Assembly (NCBI GenBank): GCA_049999765.1
Contig: JBNGIQ010002292.1
Location: 1-35,952, forward strand
Source: Phaeoceros laevis
Taxonomy: Eukaryota > Anthocerotophyta > Anthocerotopsida > Notothyladales
Direction of reading: 5' to 3'
Length of the DNA: 35,952 bases
The position numbers and the translations under genes are program-made. Of this stretch, positions 21,354-32,826 are shown in pieces. The notes beneath the pieces are model-generated. The model saw only the letters and a program-made list of their open reading frames with translations, did not search any database and was not told the origin of the DNA. Numbering within the stretch: the stretch's first letter is position 1; the number at the start of each line of letters is the position of its first letter.

Positions 21354-24300
21354 ATGTTGATCCTCATAGCAGAAAATGGGCAGTCCTTTGACCTTGACTG
21401 CAGGGCCAACACCACGGTGGAGAGTGTGCAGAACTGTCTGGAATCGCTCACAGGTATTTCTGTGGCCAACCAGATGCTGATCTGTGGTGAATCACGGCTC
21501 GATCCTCTCAAGGCTCTGGGTCACTACAACCTGCCGGATGATCGGCGCCGTGTTGTACTGTACAATCGCTCCAGGCTTCCTTTAGACTCACCACCTCCTC
21601 CGGAAGAGGAGCCCGAGAACATTGATCCTGTCCTACCCTCCTCTCCCTCTTCTGTTAATAGCACCCACCCCCTGGATGAAGCCTCAGATCCTGCTCTTAA
21701 AATTCTTCCCTCCTATGAACGCCAATTCAAGTACCATCTCCAGAAGGCCCATGCGATTTATGGGGCAAGCCAAGCAAGGTTTGATTCCTGCAGAAGGTTA
21801 CTTCGGGAAATTCAGGTGCAGCAGCTTGCTTTGGAGACGGGACAAGCTAACATGGAATTTTATAACAAGGCGATCAACCAGCAGTACACCGACTTCACCA
21901 AACAGTATAGTAGGCATTACAGGGAGCACACAGACCTTTTGGCAAATTTGGACAGAGATATGGCAAGGCTGAGGGCCTGCAAGCTGCATCCTGCTTTGAG
22001 GTCCCAGGTCCGAGTCACTTTACTCGACTGCATGAAGGAGGCTAGTGTTCGTAAGTGGGCCGAAGAGTGCTCTAGCTCTCACAGGCAGTTGAACGCTAAG
22101 GTTTTGGAGTTGAAGAGCTCGTTTGCAGAGTTGCAGCGTAATGTACAGGATTTGTTTCGCGTTCCACCTGCTGTTGATGTCCAAGCACTTGAAGATAGGA
22201 TTGAAGACTACGTTCCCTTCTCAGTGGAGCAATCCAGTATCATCCAAACATTGAGGTTTGAAACGAAATAATCTAGAACATGGCCTAGAACATGGAAGAC
22301 ATGCTTGTGCTATATCTGTCTTTCATGTATTGTGTTTGGTTTTGAAGCTTGCTGACGTTGTGCCTCCTGTCATTTGTCTGCAGCAAGGATGTGAACACGG
22401 TGAAGAAGATTGTTGAGGAACGAGTTAGCAGTCAGTATTCTTCTCAGCGGACTCAGGATGGTGGGTCAATGCGACCGCACGATGCAGTTTCTGCTTTTGG
22501 GCCTATGTATGACATCCATGACACCCGACTACTTCCCAGACTAGACCATTTGGACTGTGAGTTTGCAAAGCTGCTGGACTTATGCAGGAAGAGCAAGAAC
22601 GCAATGAGCATTTGTGTACACACGCGAATGCAGAGTGTTGCTGCACTGCAATCAAGCATCCGGGATTTGCGGCTTCAGCTGCTGGGCTACAAGGAGGCAA
22701 TGGCTCATGAAGCTGAGATGTTTCAGGAGTTGAAGCTGGTAAGGAAAGTAGGGTCAGCGTACAAAGCTTGTCTTGCTGAGGTAGTCAGGAGGAAGGCTTG
22801 CATGAAGCTGTACATGGGACAAGCAGGCCAGGTTGCTGAGAAGCTTGCAAGGAGAAGGGAAGCAGAAGTTGCACGGCGGGAGGCCTTCTTACGAGTCCAG
22901 AGCCAGTATCTTCCCCAAGAGGTTATACAGGGGATGGGTTTGTTTGAAAATCCTAGTCAGTGTGTTGTAAATATTGCTCCCTTTGATACACATTTGCTCG
23001 ACTTAGATATTGCTGACCTTGATCGATTTGCTCCGGAGCATTTGAAGGGGTTACATTCAAGCGAAAGCAACGTGCTAGGGACTGGGGATGACCACCAAGG
23101 GGACACTAGGGATGAAAATGAGGTAGATGATGATAGTGATGAGATAGCAGGTACAAGCAGACTAGAGGTTGAAAATGCGTGGCTCAAATCTGAGCTTGCT
23201 GCTGCCGTAGCGATTCTTTGCAATTTGGATCCAGATATAGAGATTCATGATGCCAGAGAGATTGACGAGTCTCAGGCAAAAGGTGAAAATCCAGCTGGTA
23301 GTAGCAGGCTGGCTACACAGAAAACCTCAGAAGCTTTGAAGTTAAAGGATGAGCATGCCAAGGTGCTTGAGACTATTATAGCTACACAGAAGTCACAGTG
23401 TGCAAGTTACGAGAAGCGGATCCGGGAGCTTGAGCAGCGGTTGGACGACCAACATATGCAGAAGCAAAGGCTTTCTGGCAATGTTTCTCAGCAGGTCCTG
23501 TCAATGATAGGGGGCGATGAAGGTTCAGATTCAGAAACATCGGGCATTACTGGCATAGGGAAAATTGGAGCTGTTCCGGAGCCAATGGATGAGGGTGTTA
23601 GTAGTGCAGCAGGATTTGACCAGAGACAACGTATTGCTAACACTTTTGAGCACTCCTGCACAGCAAATGAGCATAATGCCCGCACTTGGGAAGCAGGCGA
23701 TGAGACAATGTGTGACGTGTCTGGTGTAGGGTCTGCTGTGGATGCTCCCATGGTTGAGGCAAGGAAGGAAACTGTGAACCGCAGTGAAAATGATGCCTCC
23801 GAAAAGTCTACAGAGGCTGTGGCACTGGAAAGTGTCAAGGATAAAGATAGTGTAGTCCCGGAGAAACATGCAACAGGAGCAGAGTCTGATCCTGTACCTC
23901 CAGCGTGTGCCTGTGACGATAAAGTTTCACTAGTGGTAGAAGATGTAACTGCCGTGCTCAGAGAGAGAACTACGTTTTTGCAGCAGGCACTTGTGGACAA
24001 AACCAGGGAATGCGAACTGTTAGAAGAAAGATTGAATTCCTTTTCGAAGGAAGTGGAGGCTCTACATGCAGAGCGCGAGAGCAAAGAGCAACTTTTCACT
24101 GACTGCCAGGTATGTGTTCTTCGCTGTCAGGGTAGTCTTAGCATATGCACAGGGGGCCCGATATCACATTGGTTGACTCTGTACTTGTGTCTCTAGATGA
24201 ATTGTGCCCATTTGGAGAACCGCCTGCATGAGGTCCAGAGCCGGTTACATGAGGCAAGGGAAGAATCCAGGACAAACCTCTGCGCTGCAGATCGACGAGC

Positions 24301-25306
24301 TGCAGAATACACTGCGCTACGTACGTCCAGTGTTAGATTGCGTGGTCTCATGGAAAGGTTGCGAAATTGTATTTCTGCTCCCGTAGGTGGAGCTAACGGC
24401 TTTGCTGAGTCTCTCCGGGCTCTTGCTATTTCTTTGGCAAGGTAATTGCTCTTGGTTTCCTAAGACTAGGTGAAACGTTTGTGCTTTACCGTGAATTCAC
24501 ATTTGAATCAAACTTGTGGTCACTATGTGCAGTTTGCTAACATTCATGTCTAGCAGCATCAGTGACGCAGGTGAAGATGGCATGGAGTTTCGGGCATCCA
24601 TTCGAGTTTTGGCAGACAGAGTGGGCGCTCTTGCTCAGCAACGAGCAGAGCTTTTGGATCGATGTAATGCTGCAGACGCTGCTAGAGGTCATCTGGCCAA
24701 AGAGCTTGAAGAAAAATCTGAACTTCTTAAGAACTTCTATGCAAAACGCAAGGCTGAAAAGCAGGTCCTGATTCTTCCACCATGACGTTTACCAAAGTCT
24801 TTGAAGGCTCTCATGTGATCTAGGTACCTGGACTTCAAGAATAAGTTTTGTGTTTCCCTTCTTCGATTCAAGGCCACAAGTCAGGGAAGCTCCTGCGATT
24901 CTTACACTAATAGGATTTGTTTTTTTTTACTCAGGCGAGCAAGGAGAAGATATGCTTTACACGTTTCAATGTCCACGAGCTTGCAGTGTTTATGCCGAAT
25001 GACAGTGGTCACTACGAGGCAATAAATGTGAACTGTCCTCATTACTACCTGTCTGACGAATCCATTGCGTTGTTTCCAGATGCTCAGAAGTATATTGTGG
25101 GTCAAATTGTGCATATTGACCGGAACGTGGCTAGGCAGCCGCCTGACATTGGAACTCCCTTGTCAAGTACCGGGAGCGAGCTGTCTGGGAATGCAGCTAT
25201 TGCAGGCGGAGGGTTGAAGTTACGCTCTAACCCTTATGGTTTGCCTGTTGGGACTGAGTACTTTGTTGTGACAGTGGCCATGGTTCCGGATTTTCTGAGC
25301 TTCTGA
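21354..25306 (+). CDS. ATG11: ATG11, autophagy-related scaffold protein (FIP200/Atg11 family)
   Basis: Five exons: 21354-22255, 22384-24109, 24197-24441, 24554-24764 and 24935-25306, giving 1151 aa, the expected size for plant ATG11. The N-terminus is a ubiquitin-like fold beginning LILIAENGQSF. Then come the conserved HPLDEASDPALK and ERQFKYH phrases, and the ATG17-like region with LSKDVNTVKK across the first splice and GPMYDIHD. Next are EVVRRKACMKLYMGQAGQ, a long coiled coil, and the ATG11 C-terminal claw-type domain (KICFTRFNVHELAVFMPN, YYLSDESIALF, NPYGLPVGTEYF). The protein bridges the ATG1-ATG13 kinase complex to the forming autophagosome and selective cargo. Start: the family's conserved block begins almost at the ATG. 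Exon 4 could also begin at 24533, adding seven in-frame residues. The exon 4 donor is GTCCTG, weaker than the others. Confidence 0.96.
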
Positions 25307-25966
25307 TGGAGATCTGTCGCTGGGGAGTGGTATCTTAGAAGACCTTCTAGACTAACCCATCGGTGGGACGTGTATATTGTATTTCTTAGTGCCACTGGGA
25401 CTTGTGGGAAGGAAGCTTTAGGCTTTGACTTGATACTCAGAGTGCACGCGTTGAAGAGAGTCCTCTGTGCCGTTGAACATTTCACCGGCCTACGAGGGAT
25501 CCCAGCCTCTGACAGGATTGTTCATTCTTTCCTAGAGTGGTAGTCGTAAAGTAGGTGGCTGACAATAGCAAGCAAAACCACAATTGTACAGGATGATTCC
25601 TCTTTGGGCACATGCTTGGGGCTATAACAGATTCCAAACTGTCACTAAGGGTTATAATTTATGTCCAGATTACGAGGAATAAAATGACGAAACTCAGATT
25701 GGCTGTTGCTTAGGCTTAGTGGTGCTTCCCCCCAGGCCTTTCCCTTCGTTGGGTCTCATTAGAAAACTATCAGGGTATCTCTTCTTGCACTGCCTAATTT
25801 AGCGGTTGTAAACTTGTTACCCCGGACACCGGTCTCCGGTGACCCTTTTATGTGAGTTCCGTTCATGCGTACTATTAACGGTACCAAGTAGAAATTATTC
25901 TCAGTCGAGAATGGATAATGAATAACCTTTTTATGTACAGATTGAGATGCACATAAACATGCCTGC
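25307..25966. terminator. Convergent 3' flanks of ATG11 and the transporter
   Basis: Non-coding. An AATAAA lies at 25678-25683 on the plus strand, about 370 bp after the ATG11 stop, and is a candidate poly-A signal for it. No clear poly-A signal for the minus-strand gene was seen. The two transcripts probably end within about 0.7 kb of each other. Confidence 0.4.
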
Positions 25967-28600
25967 CTATACTTCAGAGTGGTCGTGCTCTTGACTTCTG
26001 TCGCCGCTCCAGAACGTGGTGAAACAAGTGGCCAGCGCAATAGTGACCACACCAAAAAGTCCTGAAATAGACGGCGTTTTGCCCAGAAACATCACCTCGG
26101 AGACATATGATACCAACACCTGCGTTTGTGTGACATATATTAGTATACAACGGCTTACGCTGAGCTACTCACTACGGAGGGGTAGCAATTAGCACCTGTA
26201 GGTACAACATGGATGTGGCTCGTCCAACCCTTTCCAATTGTAAGCCCCTTGCTAGAAGCACCTGCCACAATCATAGTACAGGGTCTCAAACGTTCTACTC
26301 TTGAGGCTTCTGTAAGAAAGACAACGTTGTTCAGCAGCGGAACCTACCTGAGCAAAGAAAGCCACTAAGCCTACTAATATCATTCCTAGCAACTGCCAGA
26401 TTCCTGGCATCACGAACGTCTGCGGAGAAAGAAGGCACATCCTTCAGGACGTTGATCGCATGATGCAAGCCAAAATCAAGGAAAGCTAAAGTGACAGACC
26501 AAGTTTGCACAGACCTCGAAAAAAAGCATGCACAGCAAGGACGCAGGGCTAGCAAGTACAGAGAATCCAAAGACAGTAACTCTGCACACAGTTTTGATAG
26601 CATGTGTCAACAGAAGTCATTTGTCAAAATCCCGAAGTCTAAAAAACAGTAGAGATCAATGCCTCATGCCAGCATCAGGGTCCAGGGAGACTTACAGAGG
26701 TGATTCTCCAGCCTTGCCGATTGCTCTGAGAAGGCAGAAGGAAGCAGCTCCCAAGCCAGCGGCAGCTAAGGCAACCAAGGATGACACAACATGGGACAAA
26801 CTTGGAACCCAAGAAGCCATACTTGACATGTCTGCGGTGGCACCTGGTGCACAAGCAGTAGATAAGAGCGATCAACACTGAATGAAAATCCAGCCATAAC
26901 TTCAAATCTGAAGGTTTCTCTTATTTATCACATTACCTCCTAGAACGGATGTTGGCTGCATAACAAGGACTACACCCAAAAAGTTGCACAGCAAGCCTGC
27001 GTAGAACAATTCCAAATGTTTCACTGTCCAGCTTAACACAAGTATATATTGGCCCATGCGATCAATCTCATCTATCTCATCCTCTTTGTGATGCATGTTA
27101 TACCTGCCATCTCTTTTACCGCCCAGACTTCAGTAAGAAATACGCTTGCCAAAATGGCAGCAATACTAGGGCTGGTGAAGGTGAGCACTGTCGCATCTTC
27201 CAAGGTAAGCGTATGGATGCTGCAAGAGTTTTGAAGTGGCCAACATGGTGCCTGTCAAAGGCTGGTCGAACAAAGAAATGCCCAAGCATACCAGATGGTT
27301 ATTGTCTTCCTAAGACATGCACCAAGCGCTCATCAACGTAGGATGAGTTTCTCAGCAATGGCATTTTTTGTTAAGATGAAGCAAGAGATGCAATGAACAA
27401 CCAGAAGTCGTGCAATCGATCACATGAATCACATCTGTGGCGAATCAAATTTTTGCCTGTGGATTGAACTGCAAATGGAGGGGCTTGCTCACCTGTAAAG
27501 GAAGGCGCAAAGTGCCAGATATCCTACTGCAGCCCGAGCAACCAAGAGATCTCGAACAGTGGAAGACACTTCAAAAGTATACCCCATTCGCTTCAGCCAG
27601 ACAAACGAAGCCACCGCAATGACCGCACATCGAACAAAAACAGTCTCAAACGATGGTACTGATTGCACTGCCATGACACACAGACTTTGAGTCAGCACTG
27701 CACCTCCAAAGCCAGTGCAGATCTACTGGACATCCCTAATTATCAGAAAACTGCCTCAACGTCCTGAATACTCTGAACGTTGCTAGAAGTAAAAGTGGTA
27801 CCGAGTGAAATAAGGACCTGAAAGAAGCTTGACAAGGAGCCCCATAGAGCTATAAGCCAGCGACGATAGGGTAATGCAGACAATTCCAGAAAAGCCTGAT
27901 CCGCCCCATATCCACCAGATAGCTTCACTCAAACCGGAGAATTCGGTCGTACTGAACACCTTCTGCCTTCGTTCCTGTGGAAGACACAATCTATGAGATC
28001 TTGCCACTGAACAATGGGCAGCTCTAAGGCCAAAATTCCACTGCTTTTGGACTAGATGCCCAGTTCCAAACATGCTGCTGATGGAGAGCTATATTTTGGA
28101 ATGTGCCATCAGTGCAACAGAGTCGAAGCAAAACAACATAAGCAAGCTGTCTTCCCCAGCATCCGGTAATACATAATTGCTGCCTCCTTCTCAACCTTAG
28201 ACAGAGATTGTGGAGAGTACACAGATGAAAACGGACTGCGCTTCACGGTCACAGAAGTGCAGTGAGAAGGACTGCACACCGCTTTTGCAAGACTCCGGGG
28301 TGATCCTATTAAATCGCCGCTCCCGTGCCCATCATCAGTGTGAGGTAATACTGTCTTGGAATTACTTCCTCTGTCGGAATTGACACGGGATCTGGACGGA
28401 GACAAAGCCCTGGCCTCCGCGAGCATTCTGGATCTTGAAGGCGAATCGGGTCTGTCATACGCCTTCGCCGACCTCGCAGGAACCAGGCTTGCTGGTCTGT
28501 CCAAATTTAGCACATACTCCACCGGCCGGGAAACTGGGAGGTCCGCATTGGAAGCCATTGTGGTGGTCGGCCGCCAAAAAGGAAGAGTGCAAGAGCTCAT
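25967..28600 (-). CDS. EamA/drug-metabolite transporter family membrane protein (SLC35G-like)
   Basis: Ten exons reconstructed on the minus strand: 28600-28196, 27974-27818, 27667-27493, 27219-27104, 26996-26937, 26843-26696, 26581-26515, 26419-26348, 26261-26196 and 26119-25967. All phases agree and give 472 aa. The first 135 residues are a soluble Ser/Arg/Pro-rich tail. The rest is a run of about nine or ten membrane helices in two halves, typical of EamA. Helix 1 has GIVCITLSSLAYSSMGLLVK, and the first half includes ETVFVRC and DATVLTFTSP. The second half has ASMASW-type linkers and LEKAG-like LERVGRATS. Relatives export or exchange small metabolites; the substrate and membrane are unknown. 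The exon 1 donor (GTTGAG) is the least certain junction. A second Met at residue 15 could also be the start. Confidence 0.87.
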
Positions 28601-28854
28601 TCGCCAGCCAAGGCGAACAGAACCACCCAGTTCAACCCCATAGCTGACCTAAAGCACTGTCTGAGGAGCATCAGATCGGGGCACGCCATGCCCACGGACG
28701 TCAATCTGGGAGGAGACTCGTTGCCCACATCGCACAAGTTCTATGATAGTCCCATGTAAATTTAGGAGGAATTGTTCCGTGTGAAATTGGTACCAGGGTA
28801 TGTAGCCAGGATGCACACGGCTTCGCCGTCACTGCTCACTGCTCCGAGATTCAC

Positions 28855-29346
28855 TCAATTTTTGCACGTCAAGCCTACCACTTCAACATCCGTGTGGGTC
28901 AAATTTTTTTTGGAGCTTTTTTTAGGGGAGCTCATGCTTACCATTGAGTATAACGTGCAACATAATTCACAAACGCCACTATCGGCACGCCCGCTACCTA
29001 CCACTACGCTGTGAATCAGGAAGAGCTCAGTTATGACTCTGCTGCTCCCTGGAACCCCTGGGCACATGGTCCCAAACAGCCAGAAGGCCGGCCAGAAAAC
29101 CTTGAATGCCAAAATGGTGTAGTAAGCTAACGATTCTGGCCGTGCCGAGAAACGGACACGTCGGCCTCCTTTTGCCAGGTCCAGGCCTTCGGGCGTATAT
29201 TGTAACCTAAAAGTCTTTAACATAGTCTTGAGTTCTGTCAGAGACCACGGGATTACCCTAGCGAGTGGAGGATCGACTCCTCGATGTGTTTGTGAAGCGA
29301 TATTTGTCGAATTGCCCTGCGCTGAGCTCGTTCCGGAGGTGAGCAT
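28855..29346 (-). CDS. Unrecognised ORF in the region upstream of the transporter and RNF10-like genes
   Basis: Open frame of 163 aa with a true ATG at 29346. I recognise no family. The middle has a basic stretch (GGRRVRF), then a hydrophobic aromatic segment (ILAFKVFWPAFWLFG) that could be one membrane helix. The C-terminus is Ser/Lys rich. It lies 255 bp upstream of the transporter on the same strand and is divergent from the RING gene, 340 bp away. It could be a small gene, a missed leader exon of the transporter, or chance; codon use alone does not decide. Confidence 0.25.
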   Translation of the reverse strand: MLTSGTSSAQGNSTNIASQTHRGVDPPLARVIPWSLTELKTMLKTFRLQYTPEGLDLAKGGRRVRFSARPESLAYYTILAFKVFWPAFWLFGTMCPGVPGSSRVITELFLIHSVVVGSGRADSGVCELCCTLYSMVSMSSPKKSSKKNLTHTDVEVVGLTCKN

Positions 29347-29686
29347 ACTACTTCGTGACCCGTACGAGAATTGCTTCTTGCCTTAAGATCTGCTGGTTCG
29401 GATCTGGTTGTCCTCCACCAGCATTGCTGGGTTTTCAGTGTTCTGTGCTGGAATCACTTCTTGTGCATGGCAGGCAGGTGCTTGCATCGTCGTTTAGATT
29501 GTTAAAACCGCCATCTTGAAGCACACATGTGGATTCTGTAATTCAGGACGTGCAACTCCCCAAGATTTGCGTGTCTTCTCTCACAGGAGGCACCGCAGGG
29601 TTTTCCCTCGTCTTCAAAGGAGGGCAGGGTGAGGCTCGGTGGAGGCGGTGCGCTCTCGTCTTTCGAAGCTAGAACCTGAGCTTTTC
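29347..29686. promoter_or_regulatory. Upstream region of the RNF10-like gene (presumed promoter/leader)
   Basis: No coding exon with family similarity seen. The frame of the RING gene is open upstream to a GTG at 29639, but there is no ATG before 29687. No clear TATA box. An AG near 29620 (AAAGGAGGGCAG) might be a leader-intron acceptor. Inference from position. Confidence 0.35.
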
Positions 29687-32221
29687 ATGTCCAGCTTGCC
29701 CACTCCTGCAGTAGCATCATCCGCTTCTACAAGCAACCTTTTTCGGTCTCCTCCTCTCAGTCATGGAGCTTCAGCAAGCGGGAGCTACCTTCCTGGACTC
29801 GGCTATTCTCCGTCTCCTGAAGACGGAGAAGATGGCTTTAGGACTCCCGCAGCGCCCCTTACTGGGAGTGAGGATGGGGACGACCATGGCGAAGGGGATG
29901 GTCCCGGCAAGAAGGTTCTCAATCCGTTCGCGCAGGAGTTTGTCCCCGGTTTGGCTGGGGTGCCTCACAGTCAGCAGCCAGTCGGTAAGCAGGGCAGCGG
30001 CCAGGGAGGCGTTGGGCAGCCGGAAGATTTCGAGATCTCTGGAAGGGGAAATTTTGATGATGGGGTAATAGTATTGGATGAGGCAGCGAATAACAAATCC
30101 ATTTCTGCTGCAAACTCTGGTGGTCTATCCTCGGCTTTTGCTGGAAATGGTAGAGGTGCCCGAGGCAGACGAGGATCCTCCACAGGTGTGAAGGCTACCA
30201 ATTCTGTGGAGGTGAGAGGCAGCTCGCAGTCTTCCGCTGGACGCCGGGGCCAGATGACAAATGCGAATCATTTGTTGAACTTTCAATACGACCCCATTCA
30301 ACGGCCTCCCCCTCGAGCTGCACCTGCTCCACGGTCTAGGCAGAAGCGGCCCCAGCCGTACAACAAGGAACTTTTCTTGCAGGCGAACTTCCGGTTTCTC
30401 GTATCAGATTTGGGGGACTATGCTGAGAATGCCAGCGACCCCGACAAGATGTTGGAGTGGGATGATGTTGCAGCTGTACATGTCCTTGCGCCCCAGCCAC
30501 TTCAGTGCCCAATCTGCTTGGAGAGTCCACCGGTATCCCCACAGATCACTTCATGCGGTCATACCTTTTGTTTCCCTTGTATTCTGCGATACATGATGAT
30601 GGGAGAGGAAAATCCCCGTGGAGACTACTACAAGAAGTGTCCCTTGTGTTTTGCGATGATCTCGTGCAAAGAGATGCGAACAGTGACTGTGCAAAATGTG
30701 AAGCAGTACGAGGTTGGGGACACATTGACGTTCACCTTACTGGCTCGGGCGAAGGACTCCATTATGCCATTTGAGAGGAATGCGGCTCTGCGAAGTTCTC
30801 TCTCGTACAGCAGGGATGGCCATTGTCATGGTTTCTCAAAATTTTCTCTTACCTCTGATGCGGAGCAGACATCGAGCAAGGCTTTGTCAGAACTCAAGGA
30901 ATGGATGGAAAAAGTTCAAGCTGAGGGTTCCAACGAAGACTTGGAGTTGCTACCGTATGGCCTGGCTGCAACCGAGCAGGTTCAGCAGAGAAAAATTGCC
31001 TGGGGAGACCATAGGGCTACTGAGTTTTTGAGTTGCAGCCCAAGCGCCCGACAGCGAATTATGGCTCAGCTAAAAGCCCGGGAGAGTGATAGCAAGGTTT
31101 CTGATGAAGTGGGTGTCAAAAAACTGGAGGGAGTGGACCAACAAGGCAGGAGAGAAAAAACTAGGGTGGACGTCCTAGTTGAGACAGAGGTAGCCCTGGC
31201 AGAGTTGAAAGAGAAAGCTCGCTGGGTATATGAAAGTGCATTTTCAGACGATGAAGAGGAAGCCACAACAAAGGCCTACGGACTAAAAGGTCATCAGGGC
31301 GATGTGGGTGGTGTTTCTGATTGGGAGGACTCTCTGACAGCCCGTGAGCCAGACATTGCAGAAGCTATACATGAAAGTGAGCCAGATTTGAGGAAGGACC
31401 TGGAAGACAAGGGCTTCTACTATTTTTATCAGGCAGCGGATGGCCAGCCAGTGATTCTGCATCCACTCAACATGAAGTGTCTCATTCAACATTATGGGGG
31501 CTACGAGTCTCTGCCTTCCAGCGTGAAGGTCAAGGTGTTGGAGTTGGAATCTGTCACTCAAACAGAAGCAACAAGAAAGCGGTATCGGTATTTGAGCCAC
31601 CTTCCTCTGACTACCATATTTCAGCTGTGTGAGGTTGATTTGGGAGACCAGCTCCCAGCTTCTGCTTTTGAACCCTTTCTGGAAGAGATACGAGGCAGAC
31701 ATAATCGACGCCTCTGGCGTCGGAAAATGGAAATGGAACAGAGAGCAGAAGAGCAGCGGCGTGCTGCAATCGCTGCCTTTAAGTCTCAGAGACCTCCTTC
31801 TCCAAGTGATTTTGTTCCAGTGCAACGTGCCATTGCACTTGAAGGTGATTTGGCTACGTTGAGCCTTGATGATGGCTCAGTGGGTAGCGGCAATAATCCA
31901 TCACCAAGCCCTCCTGCCTCGGATGAGAGGAAGTTGTTCTCCCGAGTTGCCAAATTAGGTTTTGCGTCAGGACATGATGCTCCTACCATGAAAACAAAAC
32001 CTGCCGACAGTCTTGCTGCCTGGGGCAGCCCCCCGTTGCCAAGGGCTGGTACCAATGGAAGTGCAAGTAGCAGTACAACTCCACTGACGTTTGCTGCCAT
32101 GATCCAAGCTCAAGCAACTACTACAACTAGCGAGAGAGAAGCTGACAAGAGTGGCTCGGGCAAGAAAGGCAGGAAAGCTGCGAAGGTGATACTGTCAACA
32201 GCAGGAGGAAGGCGGTACTGA
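29687..32221 (+). CDS. RNF10-like RING-type E3 ubiquitin ligase, intronless
   Basis: Single frame of 844 aa from the ATG at 29687 (MSSLPTPAVA); the open frame begins 48 nt earlier at a GTG. The N-terminal about 220 residues are low complexity, with an RGRGS-like basic patch. A conserved block starting KELFLQANFRFLV precedes a C3HC4 RING: Cys274, Cys277, Cys290, His292, Cys295, Cys298, Cys318, Cys321. All eight ligands are present. Next come QYEVGDTLTF and, at about residue 575, the RNF10 C-terminal block (FYYFYQAADGQPVILHPLN, RYLSHLPLTT). The animal relative RNF10 ubiquitinates 40S ribosomal proteins on stalled ribosomes; the same role here is an inference. The gene lies 605 bp upstream of cyclin L on the same strand. 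Lack of introns is unusual for this family in plants. Confidence 0.93.
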   Translation: MSSLPTPAVASSASTSNLFRSPPLSHGASASGSYLPGLGYSPSPEDGEDGFRTPAAPLTGSEDGDDHGEGDGPGKKVLNPFAQEFVPGLAGVPHSQQPVGKQGSGQGGVGQPEDFEISGRGNFDDGVIVLDEAANNKSISAANSGGLSSAFAGNGRGARGRRGSSTGVKATNSVEVRGSSQSSAGRRGQMTNANHLLNFQYDPIQRPPPRAAPAPRSRQKRPQPYNKELFLQANFRFLVSDLGDYAENASDPDKMLEWDDVAAVHVLAPQPLQCPICLESPPVSPQITSCGHTFCFPCILRYMMMGEENPRGDYYKKCPLCFAMISCKEMRTVTVQNVKQYEVGDTLTFTLLARAKDSIMPFERNAALRSSLSYSRDGHCHGFSKFSLTSDAEQTSSKALSELKEWMEKVQAEGSNEDLELLPYGLAATEQVQQRKIAWGDHRATEFLSCSPSARQRIMAQLKARESDSKVSDEVGVKKLEGVDQQGRREKTRVDVLVETEVALAELKEKARWVYESAFSDDEEEATTKAYGLKGHQGDVGGVSDWEDSLTAREPDIAEAIHESEPDLRKDLEDKGFYYFYQAADGQPVILHPLNMKCLIQHYGGYESLPSSVKVKVLELESVTQTEATRKRYRYLSHLPLTTIFQLCEVDLGDQLPASAFEPFLEEIRGRHNRRLWRRKMEMEQRAEEQRRAAIAAFKSQRPPSPSDFVPVQRAIALEGDLATLSLDDGSVGSGNNPSPSPPASDERKLFSRVAKLGFASGHDAPTMKTKPADSLAAWGSPPLPRAGTNGSASSSTTPLTFAAMIQAQATTTTSEREADKSGSGKKGRKAAKVILSTAGGRRY

Positions 32222-32826
32222 CCGACCCGTACTGATAGACTCCACTATTGATAGATGGATTTTCCTTGTGTCAGCGTTTTGTGTGGGTGGATGGCCGGGT
32301 GGCCGTGTGGGTGGATTTCGTTTCTGGTTGCTGGATGAGTTTGAGGATACCAGGTCGTTGATGGCACTCGCAGCGAATGAGGAGAAGCACCAACTGGGGC
32401 AAAGACGGATTGCGCAGACTAGAAGAATGTTTCAGAGTTCACGTTATAATCAAGTTGCCTTGGAGCGTCGACGAGAGGCGAGGCTAAGATTATTAGAGGC
32501 CTCGGTGTAGATTAAGCTGGAGACACGTGTATATATATGTGCATCCTTTTTTCTTGAGTTCTGACCTAATAACTACTCCTTGGCGGCCCTCCGGCTCGAA
32601 GGTTCCTTTAGGTCCTCTTACGCGGATTCCTCCAGCGTTTCTTCTCCCTCCTTGCCCGCTCTTGCGTTTATTGGGCTCTCTGGTCTCCTCTGCGCCGGGT
32701 GCCTTTGCAGGTGGTTTGCTATCCCAGTACAGCTTGTGGCTGGTGAGCGTAGACTTGTTGCACTGCATGTCGGCGGTGCTGGTGTGAAGCCTCAGACCCG
32801 GATTAAGTTGTCTTGCCTTGGCAACC
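32222..32826. other. Spacer between the RNF10-like and cyclin L genes
   Basis: Presumed 3' UTR of the RING gene and promoter of cyclin L. An open frame at 32268-32510 begins only at GTG, is Arg/Leu rich at its end and matches no family that I know. A TATA-like run TATATATATG is at about 32530, roughly 300 bp before the cyclin L start. Confidence 0.4.

Noticed and set aside
32268-32510. Small Arg-rich gene between RNF10-like and cyclin L
   Set aside because: No ATG near its start, no family match; better explained as the 3' UTR of the RING gene.
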